Shown: piece by piece, positions 1 to 6,202 of the stretch
Layout of the letters: every line of letters begins with the position of its first letter
Position numbering within the stretch: position 1 is the stretch's first letter
Assembly (NCBI GenBank): GCA_964523165.1
Contig: CAZFXZ010000022.1
Location: 1 to 11,309 of the forward strand
From: CAZFXZ01 sp964523165
GTDB taxonomy: Bacteria; Patescibacteriota; Patescibacteriia; JACRDY01
Direction: 5' to 3'
DNA: 11,309 nucleotides
Made by a program: the position numbers and the translations under genes
Notes under the pieces: generated by a model
What the model saw: the letters and a program-made list of their open reading frames with translations, nothing else
Database searches by the model: none
What the model was told of the DNA's origin: nothing

Positions 1-2
1 TG

Positions 3-86
3 CTCGGACATAATAGTATCAAAACCACGCAAGTTTATACGCACGTTACTAATCTTGGTTTAAAAAACATAAAAAGCCCGTTATAG
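3..86 (+). CDS. Tyrosine recombinase/integrase, C-terminal end (partial)
   Basis: Only the last 27 codons and a TAG stop are inside the window; the gene begins to the left. The translation starts LGHNSIKTTQVYTHV and ends in IKSPL. This is the C-terminal catalytic signature of the XerC/XerD/phage/integron integrase superfamily: the LGH histidine, then the nucleophilic tyrosine in the YTHV box about ten residues later. These enzymes cut and rejoin DNA through a 3'-phosphotyrosine bond. The short tail ending IKSPL resembles stand-alone integrases and integron-type integrases more than the longer XerD tail, but 27 residues cannot settle the subfamily. It lies about 470 bp from the 3' end of tRNA-Ala, a common arrangement at the edge of integrated elements. 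Confidence 0.85.
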   Translation, partial: LGHNSIKTTQVYTHVTNLGLKNIKSPL

Positions 87-98
87 ATACTTTTGGGA

Positions 99-127
99 TT
101 GACAAAAATTACTTTTTGTCTTAAAGT
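99..127 (+). promoter_or_regulatory. Putative sigma70-type promoter for the 98-aa gene
   Basis: A perfect -35 TTGACA (99-104) is followed after 17 bp by TAAAGT (122-127), which matches four of six positions of the -10 consensus. Transcription would begin near 134, about 30 bases before the ATG at 165. The -35 overlaps the inverted repeat at 101-120, so a bound protein could block it. Confidence 0.5.
101..120. repeat. 8-bp perfect inverted repeat overlapping the -35
   Basis: GACAAAAA (101-108), TTAC spacer, TTTTTGTC (113-120). The arms are perfect complements. It lies just after the recombinase stop codon and covers part of the -35 and the spacer of the putative promoter. It could be an AT-rich bidirectional terminator for the recombinase or an operator for the next gene; the sequence does not decide between them. 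Confidence 0.6.
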
Positions 128-134
128 CACGTGA

Positions 135-157
135 ACGCTAATTTTGGCGTAAGGAGG
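135..157 (+). promoter_or_regulatory. Leader hairpin plus strong Shine-Dalgarno of the 98-aa gene
   Basis: AAGGAGG at 151-157 lies seven bases before the ATG at 165 and is an almost ideal SD, which fixes that start. Immediately upstream, ACGCTA (135-140) can pair with TGGCGT (145-150) around an ATTT loop (six pairs, one of them G-T). The hairpin ends exactly where the SD begins, so it would leave the SD exposed. Confidence 0.65.
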
Positions 158-164
158 AAACGTC

Positions 165-461
165 ATGAGTGTTGTGCAGCTATCGCCGATAGCGGTGACC
201 GTCCAGATGCCCGATTCGGGTATTCTGGAGCCTGGTCAGGAAGTTGTTCTGACCTTTCATGCAGTCACGGACTGTATGCGAGACAATCTCGGGTTTGCTT
301 TGCAGGCTCTGGGGGGACACCTCGAGCAAAACGGATCGGGGGGTGACCTCGTCTGCCGTCTGAAACTGACCGAAGCAGTTAGCCGATTCGGCCCCGCTTG
401 CGTCCGCAACGGCGTGATGTGCCCGGAGAGCCCTCCGCTTTCCACCAGCGATGGTTACTGA
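165..461 (+). CDS. Hypothetical 98-aa protein, GC-rich orphan
   Basis: I do not recognise this protein. Support for a real gene comes from its setting: a consensus-like promoter, an almost ideal SD with good spacing, and a terminator hairpin with a T-run starting 12 bases after the stop. The product is soluble-looking, without a signal peptide or membrane segment. It begins MSVVQLSPIAVTVQMPDSGI, and its first 35 residues look beta-strand-rich. It has four cysteines (C37, C64, C79, C86) that are not spaced as a standard zinc knuckle, and a Pro/Ser-rich C-terminus. Base composition is visibly GC-richer than in uvrA or the 798-aa gene, and codon choice differs (CTG, GCC, CTC endings). Lying between a recombinase end and a tRNA gene, it could be cargo of an integrated element. 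A competing frame starting at 131 has no SD and was not chosen. Confidence 0.6.
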   Translation: MSVVQLSPIAVTVQMPDSGILEPGQEVVLTFHAVTDCMRDNLGFALQALGGHLEQNGSGGDLVCRLKLTEAVSRFGPACVRNGVMCPESPPLSTSDGY

Positions 462-472
462 AAGTCAATAAT

Positions 473-506
473 AGCTCTGCTAGGTTAAATCTCGCGGGGC
501 TTTTTT
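473..506 (+). terminator. Rho-independent terminator of the 98-aa gene
   Basis: AGCTCTGC (473-480) pairs with GCGGGGCT (494-501) as eight pairs including two G-U. The loop is 13 bases and the stem runs into a T-rich tract (501-506, then ATTT). It begins 12 bases after the stop codon. Confidence 0.7.
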
Positions 507-519
507 ATTTCTCGCTAAC

Positions 520-548
520 AAAAAACCACCAGCTTTTTACAGTTGATG
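520..548 (-). terminator. Probable terminator of tRNA-Ala
   Basis: Read on the minus strand, CATCAACT (548-541) can pair with AGCTGGTG (534-527), with one A-C mismatch and a GTAAAA loop, and is followed by a G and six T (525-520). It starts nine bases after the mature tRNA 3' end. The stem is modest, so confidence is moderate. It lies back to back with the plus-strand terminator at 473-506. Confidence 0.5.
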
Positions 549-556
549 ATTTTTTT

Positions 557-629
557 TGGACCCTACCGGTCTCGAACCGGTCACCTCCGCCTTGCAAAGG
601 CGGCGCTCTACCAAATGAGCTAAGGGCCC
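557..629 (-). tRNA. tRNA-Ala(UGC)
   Basis: A complete 73-base cloverleaf reads on the minus strand. The acceptor stem is GGGCCCT with AGGGTCC, the D arm GCTC/GAGC, the anticodon stem CCGCC/GGCGG around the loop TTTGCAA (anticodon TGC at 596-594), and the T arm ACCGG-TTCGAGA-CCGGT. The discriminator base is A. The third acceptor pair is G3-U70, the identity element read by alanyl-tRNA synthetase, which independently confirms alanine. The 3' CCA is not encoded (AAA follows), so this tRNA needs a CCA-adding enzyme; a candidate lies at 9340-10812. It has its own promoter (748-776) and probable terminator (520-548). Confidence 0.97.
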
Positions 630-686
630 AAAATTAAATGATCATATTTCTATTTTTTATGGTGATATCGTCCTCTCTATGAGCCC

Positions 687-725
687 CGCCTGCCAGCGGC
701 TACGCCGCAGGCGTTGACGGGCAGG
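687..725. repeat. GC-rich nested palindromic element
   Basis: Within otherwise AT-rich DNA, an outer CCTGCC (689-694)/GGCAGG (720-725) encloses a hairpin GCGGC-TAC-GCCGC (696-708). An alternative stem, CGCCTGC (687-693)/GCAGGCG (707-713), is mutually exclusive with the outer one. It lies in the transcribed leader of tRNA-Ala. The size and shape suggest a dispersed REP/MITE-like element; copy number cannot be judged from one window. Confidence 0.65.
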
Positions 726-747
726 TAAGGGCCCGTAAAACTTTGAC

Positions 748-776
748 AATATAGCGGTTTTTGGCCGGTCAGTCAA
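748..776 (-). promoter_or_regulatory. Promoter of tRNA-Ala
   Basis: On the minus strand TTGACT (776-771), a 17-base spacer and TATATT (753-748) form a good sigma70-type promoter directed at the tRNA. Transcription would begin near 741, giving a leader of roughly 110 bases that includes the GC-rich palindromic element before the mature 5' end at 629. Confidence 0.7.
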
Positions 777-824
777 TATTAAAATATTTTTCATTTTAAA
801 TTTAGATTTTCTTTAAGTCTGGTT

Positions 825-833
825 TGCTAACCT
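825..833 (+). promoter_or_regulatory. Possible extended -10 element just before the 798-aa gene
   Basis: TGC-TAACCT (825-833) lies exactly six bases before the ATG at 840, the same geometry as TGC-TACAAT before cca. If used, the mRNA would be leaderless. The hexamer is only a 3/6 match, no -35 is evident at normal spacing, and there is no SD before the ATG. Confidence 0.25.
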
Positions 834-839
834 GCCAGC

Positions 840-3236
840 ATGAAAAATATTTTTACTATTTTATTAATAGCTACTCTTTTGTGGCCGACGATGGCCAGCG
901 GTGAGATTACCCCGACGGTGGTCATTTCAAAAATCGCCGCCCATGAAGTTAGCGACCATGAATGGCTAGAGATCACTAATATTGGCCAGGAGGAAGTTGA
1001 TCTGAGTGGCTGGAAATTTTATGAAGAAAAAATCAAACACGGTTTAAGTTTGGCGGTTGGTGAAAGTATGATTTTACAAAGTGGCCAGACTGCCATCATC
1101 GCCGATGTGGCCACTAATTTTATCATTGATTATCCCGATTATGACGGAATGATTTTAGATAGCTCGTGGACGACGTTAAAAGAAGAAGGTGAAGAAATCG
1201 GCCTAATAGATAAAGCTGGTAATTTTATGGAAATGTTTACTTATCCGGCCGTTAACGGTGGAGTGTTGGAACGAATTGATTTACAAGTTAGTGGTGGGGA
1301 AGTTAGTAATTGGCAAAATCAAGCTGCAACAGAAGTAGAAATAGAAGAAGTAGAAGAAGTAGCGGAGGGCGAAAATATTAGTTGTCAGCAAACCTCGCTG
1401 TTGATTAACGAATTTGTGGCTGATCCGGCCGACGGCCAGTCAGAATTTATTGAACTGTATAATTTTTCAACTGCAACCAGCGTCGTCTTGGATGGTTGGA
1501 CGTTGTCGGACGGCGCTGGCACTGCTACTAAGCTGTCAGGCTTTGTCGAGCCCAAAGGTTTTAAAGTGATTTACAAACCCAACGGCGCGCTAAATAATAC
1601 TGGCGATGCGATTATTTTACGCTGTGACAATCGAGTCATTGACGGTTTGGCCTATGGTGATTGGCCCGACGGCAATATTAATGACAACGCGCCAGCGACT
1701 ACTGACCCCAACTCCGTGGCCCGCGTTGACTTTATTGGTTCACCAATTCATGATTGGCAAGTTACAACTTCACTGACGCCCGGCGGTCCCAACAACATCA
1801 TCGCTCCGGTTGTTATTGAAGAAAATCCGGCTGCTGACGATAATAATCTACAGCATACGGCATACGCTATACGGCATACGGACTACGACAATACCGCTGA
1901 TATTATTATCACTGAGTTATTACCAAACCCCGACGGCAGTGATAATGAGCAAGAGTTTATTGAAATTTATAATGATGACGATCGCGATGTGGATTTGGCC
2001 GGCTGGACTTTGACTGACAGCAGTACTGATTATGTTTTTGGTCAGCAGATATTAACAGCCGGAAAATATTTGGCGGTTGATCGACCGATCAGCAAAATTT
2101 CTTTAAATAACAGCGCTGAAGAAATAAAGTTAATTAGTCCCGATGGCCAAAAAGTTATTAGCGCCGGTTTTGAAGATAGCGCCGTCTCGGGCAGCAGTTG
2201 GAGCTTGGTTGATAATAATTGGTCATGGACCACTACCCCGACGCCCAATGAAAAAAATATTTTAATAACTGCCAACCAATTACCGACGGCGATTTTTTCT
2301 GTGGAAAGGCCGCGACAAACCCAAGCCGGTGAAATAATAGTTTTTGACGCCAGTCAAAGTTTAGATGATGATGGTCAAATTGTAGAATACGCTTGGGATT
2401 TTGGTGATGATCAAAAAGCTTTTGGCCAAGTAGTTGAATATGCTTACGCGACTGCCGGCCAATACAACGTGGTCTTAACCGTCAGCGATGAGCGTGGTGG
2501 CCAAAAGACCAAAAAATATAATTTAAAAATTTATCCATCGACGACCGCAACGTCTAGCACTAAACCGATCACTGTAATTACTGATCGTCAGACTTTAGAC
2601 CAACTGCCATTAGACAGTCGAGTAAAAATTAGCGCCACGGTTAGCGTACCACCCAAAGTTTTTAGCAGTCAGGTGTTTTATGTTAGTGATCCGGCTGTAG
2701 AAATTTATGCCGCCAAAAGAGATTGGCCGTCTTTACAAATAGGCGATCGAGTTAGTTTGACCGGCGTGGTGACCGAAAGCGGCGGCCGGCGACGTATTCG
2801 TTTGTCGACTACTGATCAGATTGTCGTGACCCACAGCGATCAGGTCGTAGTTCCCACAACGATCGGCAACCCCGAACAATTACAAGACAGCATGTTGGTC
2901 ATGTTATCCGGTCGGGTTTTGCAAAAAGAACGTAATGGTTTTTGGTTAGAGTGGTCTGACCAAGAAATTTTGGTGGTTTTTAAAAGCGCGACTGGCCTAA
3001 AATCCTCCCATGTTCCAATCTCGGGCAGCACCATCACTGTTACCGGCATTGCCGTAGCCACAACCGATGGTTGGCAAATACGACCCCGCGGCATTGCTGA
3101 TCTAACCGTCACAGTTGGTGAGCAAGCCGCCGAAGAAATTAAGATCAAGACTGATAATATTCGTCTTATTAAAGTGTTTTTGGCCATATTGCTATCGGGT
3201 CTAGGTCTGTGGTGGTGGCAAAAACGTCAGACTTGA
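840..3236 (+). CDS. Secreted/anchored lamin-tail, PKD and OB-like domain protein
   Basis: This is a 798-aa exported multidomain protein. Residues 1-20 are a signal peptide (positive start, hydrophobic core, MASG near the cleavage region). Three lamin-tail (LTD) domains follow, at about 24-150, 187-315 and 353-470, each with the core pattern I-x-E/K...EwlEi/EFIElyN...vdLsGW. A PKD domain spans about 482-565, with the motifs FDASQSLDDDGQIVEYAWDF and GQYNVVLTVSD. Two beta-rich segments (about 577-663 and 667-757) look like OB-fold modules, with LQIGDRVSLTGVVTES in the first. A single membrane helix (about 776-793) and a short basic tail, QKRQT, suggest that the protein is anchored with its bulk outside the cell. 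Acidic linkers, for example EVEIEEVEEVAEGE at 165-178, separate the modules. Similar LTD/PKD proteins are frequent in Patescibacteria, and a role in surface adhesion or in binding or processing extracellular nucleic acid is plausible but unproven. No nuclease motif is visible. A 7-bp tandem repeat is translated at 338-349. There is no SD before the ATG; the signal peptide supports this start. Confidence 0.85.
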   Translation: MKNIFTILLIATLLWPTMASGEITPTVVISKIAAHEVSDHEWLEITNIGQEEVDLSGWKFYEEKIKHGLSLAVGESMILQSGQTAIIADVATNFIIDYPDYDGMILDSSWTTLKEEGEEIGLIDKAGNFMEMFTYPAVNGGVLERIDLQVSGGEVSNWQNQAATEVEIEEVEEVAEGENISCQQTSLLINEFVADPADGQSEFIELYNFSTATSVVLDGWTLSDGAGTATKLSGFVEPKGFKVIYKPNGALNNTGDAIILRCDNRVIDGLAYGDWPDGNINDNAPATTDPNSVARVDFIGSPIHDWQVTTSLTPGGPNNIIAPVVIEENPAADDNNLQHTAYAIRHTDYDNTADIIITELLPNPDGSDNEQEFIEIYNDDDRDVDLAGWTLTDSSTDYVFGQQILTAGKYLAVDRPISKISLNNSAEEIKLISPDGQKVISAGFEDSAVSGSSWSLVDNNWSWTTTPTPNEKNILITANQLPTAIFSVERPRQTQAGEIIVFDASQSLDDDGQIVEYAWDFGDDQKAFGQVVEYAYATAGQYNVVLTVSDERGGQKTKKYNLKIYPSTTATSSTKPITVITDRQTLDQLPLDSRVKISATVSVPPKVFSSQVFYVSDPAVEIYAAKRDWPSLQIGDRVSLTGVVTESGGRRRIRLSTTDQIVVTHSDQVVVPTTIGNPEQLQDSMLVMLSGRVLQKERNGFWLEWSDQEILVVFKSATGLKSSHVPISGSTITVTGIAVATTDGWQIRPRGIADLTVTVGEQAAEEIKIKTDNIRLIKVFLAILLSGLGLWWWQKRQT
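1853..1887 (+). repeat. Short tandem array of a 7-bp unit inside the 798-aa gene
   Basis: Five consecutive heptamers occur: GCATACG, GCATACG, CTATACG, GCATACG and GACTACG, the last degenerate. They are translated as QHTAYAIRHTDY in the linker before the third LTD domain. Because 7 is not a multiple of 3, each unit is read in a different frame, and gain or loss of single units would shift the frame. Confidence 0.7.
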
Positions 3237-3246
3237 GCTTGGGGCC

Positions 3247-3275
3247 TTGATCAAATAAGAAATATCGGTTACAAT
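3247..3275 (+). promoter_or_regulatory. Promoter of uvrA
   Basis: TTGATC (3247-3252), a 17-bp spacer and TACAAT (3270-3275) make a strong sigma70-type promoter. Transcription would begin near 3282, giving a leader of about 26 bases without an SD. No recognisable LexA box is present. The -10 lies in the loop of the inverted repeat at 3253-3300. Confidence 0.65.
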
Positions 3276-3300
3276 ATCTCGTATCGATTTTTTCTTATTT
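3253..3300. repeat. Long inverted repeat framing the uvrA promoter
   Basis: AAATAAGAAA (3253-3262) is the perfect complement of TTTCTTATTT (3291-3300). Inside it, ATCG (3264-3267) pairs with CGAT (3285-3288), leaving a 17-base loop that holds the -10 and the expected start of transcription. In a transcript reading through from the 798-aa gene, this could act as an AU-rich terminator. As DNA, it could be a binding site flanking the uvrA core promoter. Confidence 0.6.
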
Positions 3301-3307
3301 TTTCATT

Positions 3308-6124
3308 ATGGCCAGCAATATCGTTATTCGCGGGGCGCGGGTCCACAATTTAAAAAATGTTAATTTGGAGTTGCCAAAAAATAAATTAATCGTCATCACC
3401 GGTTTGTCGGGCTCGGGTAAGTCATCGTTGGCTTTTGACACGATTTACGCCGAAGGCCAACGTCGCTACGTTGATTCACTGTCGTCTTATGCGCGGCAGT
3501 TTTTAGGTTTGATCGAAAAGCCCGACGTCGACAGTATCGAAGGTTTGTCGCCGGCCATCGCCATCGATCAACATTCGGTTAGCAACAATCCTCGGTCCAC
3601 GGTTGGTACGGTCACGGAGATTTATGATCATTTGCGGCTATTGTTTGCCAAAGTCGGTCGGCGTTATTGCCACCAATGCGGCAGTGAAGTCACTAAGCAA
3701 AATTTAGAACAAATCACGCAAAAGATTTTGGCTTTGCCGGCGGGGGAATATTATTTGTCAGCACCGATTATTCGCGCTCAACGGGGTGAGCAAAAAAAGA
3801 TCATCGGTGGTATCTCGACTTCTGGTTATTTGGGTGTCAAAGTCGACGGCAAATTTTTCCCAGTCGAAGAATTATTAAATTTAAAAATTGATAAAAAAGC
3901 TAAGCACGATATTGATATTGTTGTGCGTAAATTGCGCATTGGTCAAGCTAACGCCAACAAAGAAATTGCCGAAGCTATAAAAATTGCTTTGGATCTAGGT
4001 AATGGCGAAGTGGCAGTGCAAAAAAATAATTCTTCTGCCGAGGCGCCGATCATTTTTTCCCAATATTATACTTGTCCCAATTGTGGCATCACTTTAGCCG
4101 ATGTTGAGCCACGGACATTTTCTTTTAATTCACCGCGCGGGGCTTGTCCGGCTTGTGCCGGTTTGGGCGTCAAAATGGAAGTCGATACTGATTTGGTTGT
4201 GCCTAATGATAAATTAACCATTGAGCAGGGGGCGATTAAACCGTGGGTGCGCCTGATCGGCGGTCAGTCTGTCACTTATCGATCGCTGGTTGCTTTGGCC
4301 AAAGCCGATAATATTTCTTTGGACAAACCATTTAACAAATTGACAGACGCCCAGCAAAAGAAAATTTTGTTTGGCACGGGCGAGTTGACTTATGGCTTGG
4401 CCGATAATCAGTTGACCTATGAAGGTGTGGTGCCATTTTTGACCAAGCGTTATCAAGAAAGTGACTCTGATTTCATGCGCGGCGAAATAGAAAATTATAT
4501 GCGCTCGATGGTTTGTCCGGCCTGTCAGGGTCAACGCCTTCGGCCCGAAGCTTTGTCGGTCAAAGTCGCCGGTAGTACCATTTCTCAAGTTGTCAGTTTA
4601 ACGATTGGTGATGCCCGCGGATTTTTCGTTGGTTTGGAAAAGATTTGGGATAAAAAAGAAAAGCAGATCGCGGCCCAAATTATCCGGGAAATTTTGAATC
4701 GGCTGGAATATTTACGCGGCGTGGGTTTGGATTATCTAACTTTGGATCGCGGCTCTAATACTTTGTCGGGCGGGGAGTCGCAACGGATTCGTTTAGCCAC
4801 CCAGATGGGGGCGGGCTTGTCGGGCGTGATTTATATTCTCGATGAGCCGTCGATCGGTCTACATCAACGCGATGCTGATAAACTTATCGCTACGCTAAAA
4901 GAGCTACGTGATTTGGATAATACCGTCATCGTTGTGGAGCATGACGAAATGATCATTCGTTCGGCCGATGAAATCATCGACGTTGGTCCGGGCGCCGGGA
5001 CGTATGGTGGGCAAATCATCGCCCAAGGGACTTTGAAAGAAATCTTGAAAAACAAAAAATCTATCACCGGCCAATATTTATCTGGCGCCAAAAAAATTCA
5101 CACCCCCAGCTCGTATCGACCCGGTAATGGTAAGAGTTTAAAAATCGTCGGGGCTCAAGCTTTTAACTTAAAAAATATTGATGTTGAAATACCGTTGGGT
5201 AAGTTTGTCTGTTTGACCGGCGTTTCCGGCTCAGGCAAATCAACAATCATGACAGAAATCTTGGCCAAAGCTTTGGCTCACCATTTTTATCGAGCCAAAG
5301 ACTTGCCGGCCTTGCACAAAGAAATTAAAGGCTTGGAAAATATTGATAAAGTCATTTCAATTGACCAGTCGCCGATCGGCCGGACACCGCGCTCCAATCC
5401 GGCCACTTATACCGGCGTTTTCACTTATATTCGTGATTTATTTACGCAAACGCCCGAAGCTAAGATCCGCGGTTTTGACGCTGGTAAATTTAGTTTCAAT
5501 GTCCGAGGTGGGCGTTGTGAGGCTTGTGCCGGTGATGGTTTGGTCAAAATCGAAATGCAATTTTTGTCCGATATCTACGTGACTTGCGATGAATGTCGGG
5601 GTATGCGCTATACACCGGAAACTTTGGAAATCCATTATCGCAACAAAAATATAGCTGATATTTTAAACATGACCGTCGAAGAAGCCAAGACTTTCTTTTC
5701 TGACAAGCCGATTATTCATGAAAAATTACAAACCTTGGCCGAAGTTGGTTTGGGTTATATCACCTTGGGTCAATCAGCTACGACATTGTCCGGCGGTGAA
5801 GCTCAGCGTATTAAATTAGCCACCGAGCTGGCCAGACGTTCAACCGGCAAAACTTTGTATTTGCTTGATGAGCCGACGACCGGTTTACATTTTGATGATA
5901 TTCGTAAATTGTTGATTGTGTTGCAGCGCCTAGTCGATAAGAGTAATACCGTTTTGGTCATCGAACACAATTTAGAAGTTATCAAATCAGCTGATTGGGT
6001 TATTGATTTGGGTCCCGGTGGGGGAGATGCCGGTGGCGCGGTAGTGGTAGCCGGTACGCCCCAAGATGTGGTCAAATCTTCCGCTTCACTAACCGGTAAA
6101 TATCTCAAAGACGTTTTGGGATAA
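3308..6124 (+). CDS. uvrA: UvrABC excinuclease subunit A
   Basis: UvrA is the damage-recognition ATPase of nucleotide excision repair. As a dimer it scans DNA, recruits UvrB at lesions and is released before UvrC cuts. This copy is full length (938 aa, against about 940 for the family) and has all key elements. The first Walker A is GLSGSGKSS (32-40). The UvrB-binding/insertion region starts with C121/C124. The first zinc module is C256-x2-C259...C280-x2-C283. The first ABC signature is LSGGESQRIRLA (from 486), with Walker B ILDEPSIGLH. The second Walker A is GVSGSGKST (638-646). The second zinc finger is C737-x2-C740-x19-C760-x2-C763, with the spacing of the DNA-binding finger. The second signature is LSGGEAQRIKLA (from 827), with LLDEPTTGLH. 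The start matches the family N-terminus (VIRGARVHNLKN). No uvrB or uvrC is nearby. There is no SD before the ATG. The stop codon lies inside the first of two tandem palindromic units. Confidence 0.98.
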   Translation: MASNIVIRGARVHNLKNVNLELPKNKLIVITGLSGSGKSSLAFDTIYAEGQRRYVDSLSSYARQFLGLIEKPDVDSIEGLSPAIAIDQHSVSNNPRSTVGTVTEIYDHLRLLFAKVGRRYCHQCGSEVTKQNLEQITQKILALPAGEYYLSAPIIRAQRGEQKKIIGGISTSGYLGVKVDGKFFPVEELLNLKIDKKAKHDIDIVVRKLRIGQANANKEIAEAIKIALDLGNGEVAVQKNNSSAEAPIIFSQYYTCPNCGITLADVEPRTFSFNSPRGACPACAGLGVKMEVDTDLVVPNDKLTIEQGAIKPWVRLIGGQSVTYRSLVALAKADNISLDKPFNKLTDAQQKKILFGTGELTYGLADNQLTYEGVVPFLTKRYQESDSDFMRGEIENYMRSMVCPACQGQRLRPEALSVKVAGSTISQVVSLTIGDARGFFVGLEKIWDKKEKQIAAQIIREILNRLEYLRGVGLDYLTLDRGSNTLSGGESQRIRLATQMGAGLSGVIYILDEPSIGLHQRDADKLIATLKELRDLDNTVIVVEHDEMIIRSADEIIDVGPGAGTYGGQIIAQGTLKEILKNKKSITGQYLSGAKKIHTPSSYRPGNGKSLKIVGAQAFNLKNIDVEIPLGKFVCLTGVSGSGKSTIMTEILAKALAHHFYRAKDLPALHKEIKGLENIDKVISIDQSPIGRTPRSNPATYTGVFTYIRDLFTQTPEAKIRGFDAGKFSFNVRGGRCEACAGDGLVKIEMQFLSDIYVTCDECRGMRYTPETLEIHYRNKNIADILNMTVEEAKTFFSDKPIIHEKLQTLAEVGLGYITLGQSATTLSGGEAQRIKLATELARRSTGKTLYLLDEPTTGLHFDDIRKLLIVLQRLVDKSNTVLVIEHNLEVIKSADWVIDLGPGGGDAGGAVVVAGTPQDVVKSSASLTGKYLKDVLG

Positions 6125-6178
6125 ATCCTGTCAGTCGCGACTGACAGGATAAATCCCGTCGCTCGCGAGCGACAGGAT
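6122..6178. repeat. Two tandem 28-bp palindromic units after uvrA
   Basis: Units at 6122-6149 and 6150-6177 each start TAAATCC and end GACAGGA. Each forms a palindrome centred on TCGCGA (first palindrome 6125-6150, perfect; second 6153-6178, one C-A mismatch). The units differ at five positions, and four of these form two compensatory pair changes (A-T to G-C and G-C to C-G), so the pairing has been kept while the sequence changed. The uvrA stop TAA is the first three bases of unit 1. The elements could protect the uvrA mRNA 3' end or be members of a dispersed REP-like family. Confidence 0.8.
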
Positions 6179-6202
6179 AAAAAAAGTCGTCAGGTGACGA
6201 CT
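6178..6202 (-). terminator. Rho-independent terminator of the DHODH-like gene
   Basis: On the minus strand AGTCGTC-ACCT-GACGACT (6202-6185) forms a seven-pair hairpin, extendable by an A-T pair, followed by a run of T (6185-6179). It starts at the last base of the stop codon, so the stem directly abuts the coding region. Confidence 0.8.

Noticed and set aside
87..164. Integron attI/attC site after the recombinase
   Set aside because: No pair of GTTRRRY/RYYYAAC core sites with the expected stem structure could be identified. The short tail IKSPL alone is not enough to call an integron.
131..346. Alternative plus-strand reading frame (71 aa) overlapping the 98-aa gene
   Set aside because: It begins with GTG at 131 without an SD, whereas the ideal SD at 151-157 points to the ATG at 165.
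743..748. Plus-strand TTGACA as a -35 for the 798-aa gene
   Set aside because: No acceptable -10 lies at 16-18 bp. The bases overlap the -10 of the good minus-strand tRNA promoter.
3241..3307. LexA/SOS box before uvrA
   Set aside because: Neither CTGT-N8-ACAG nor CGAAC-N4-GTTCG is present; only the AT-rich inverted repeat is seen.
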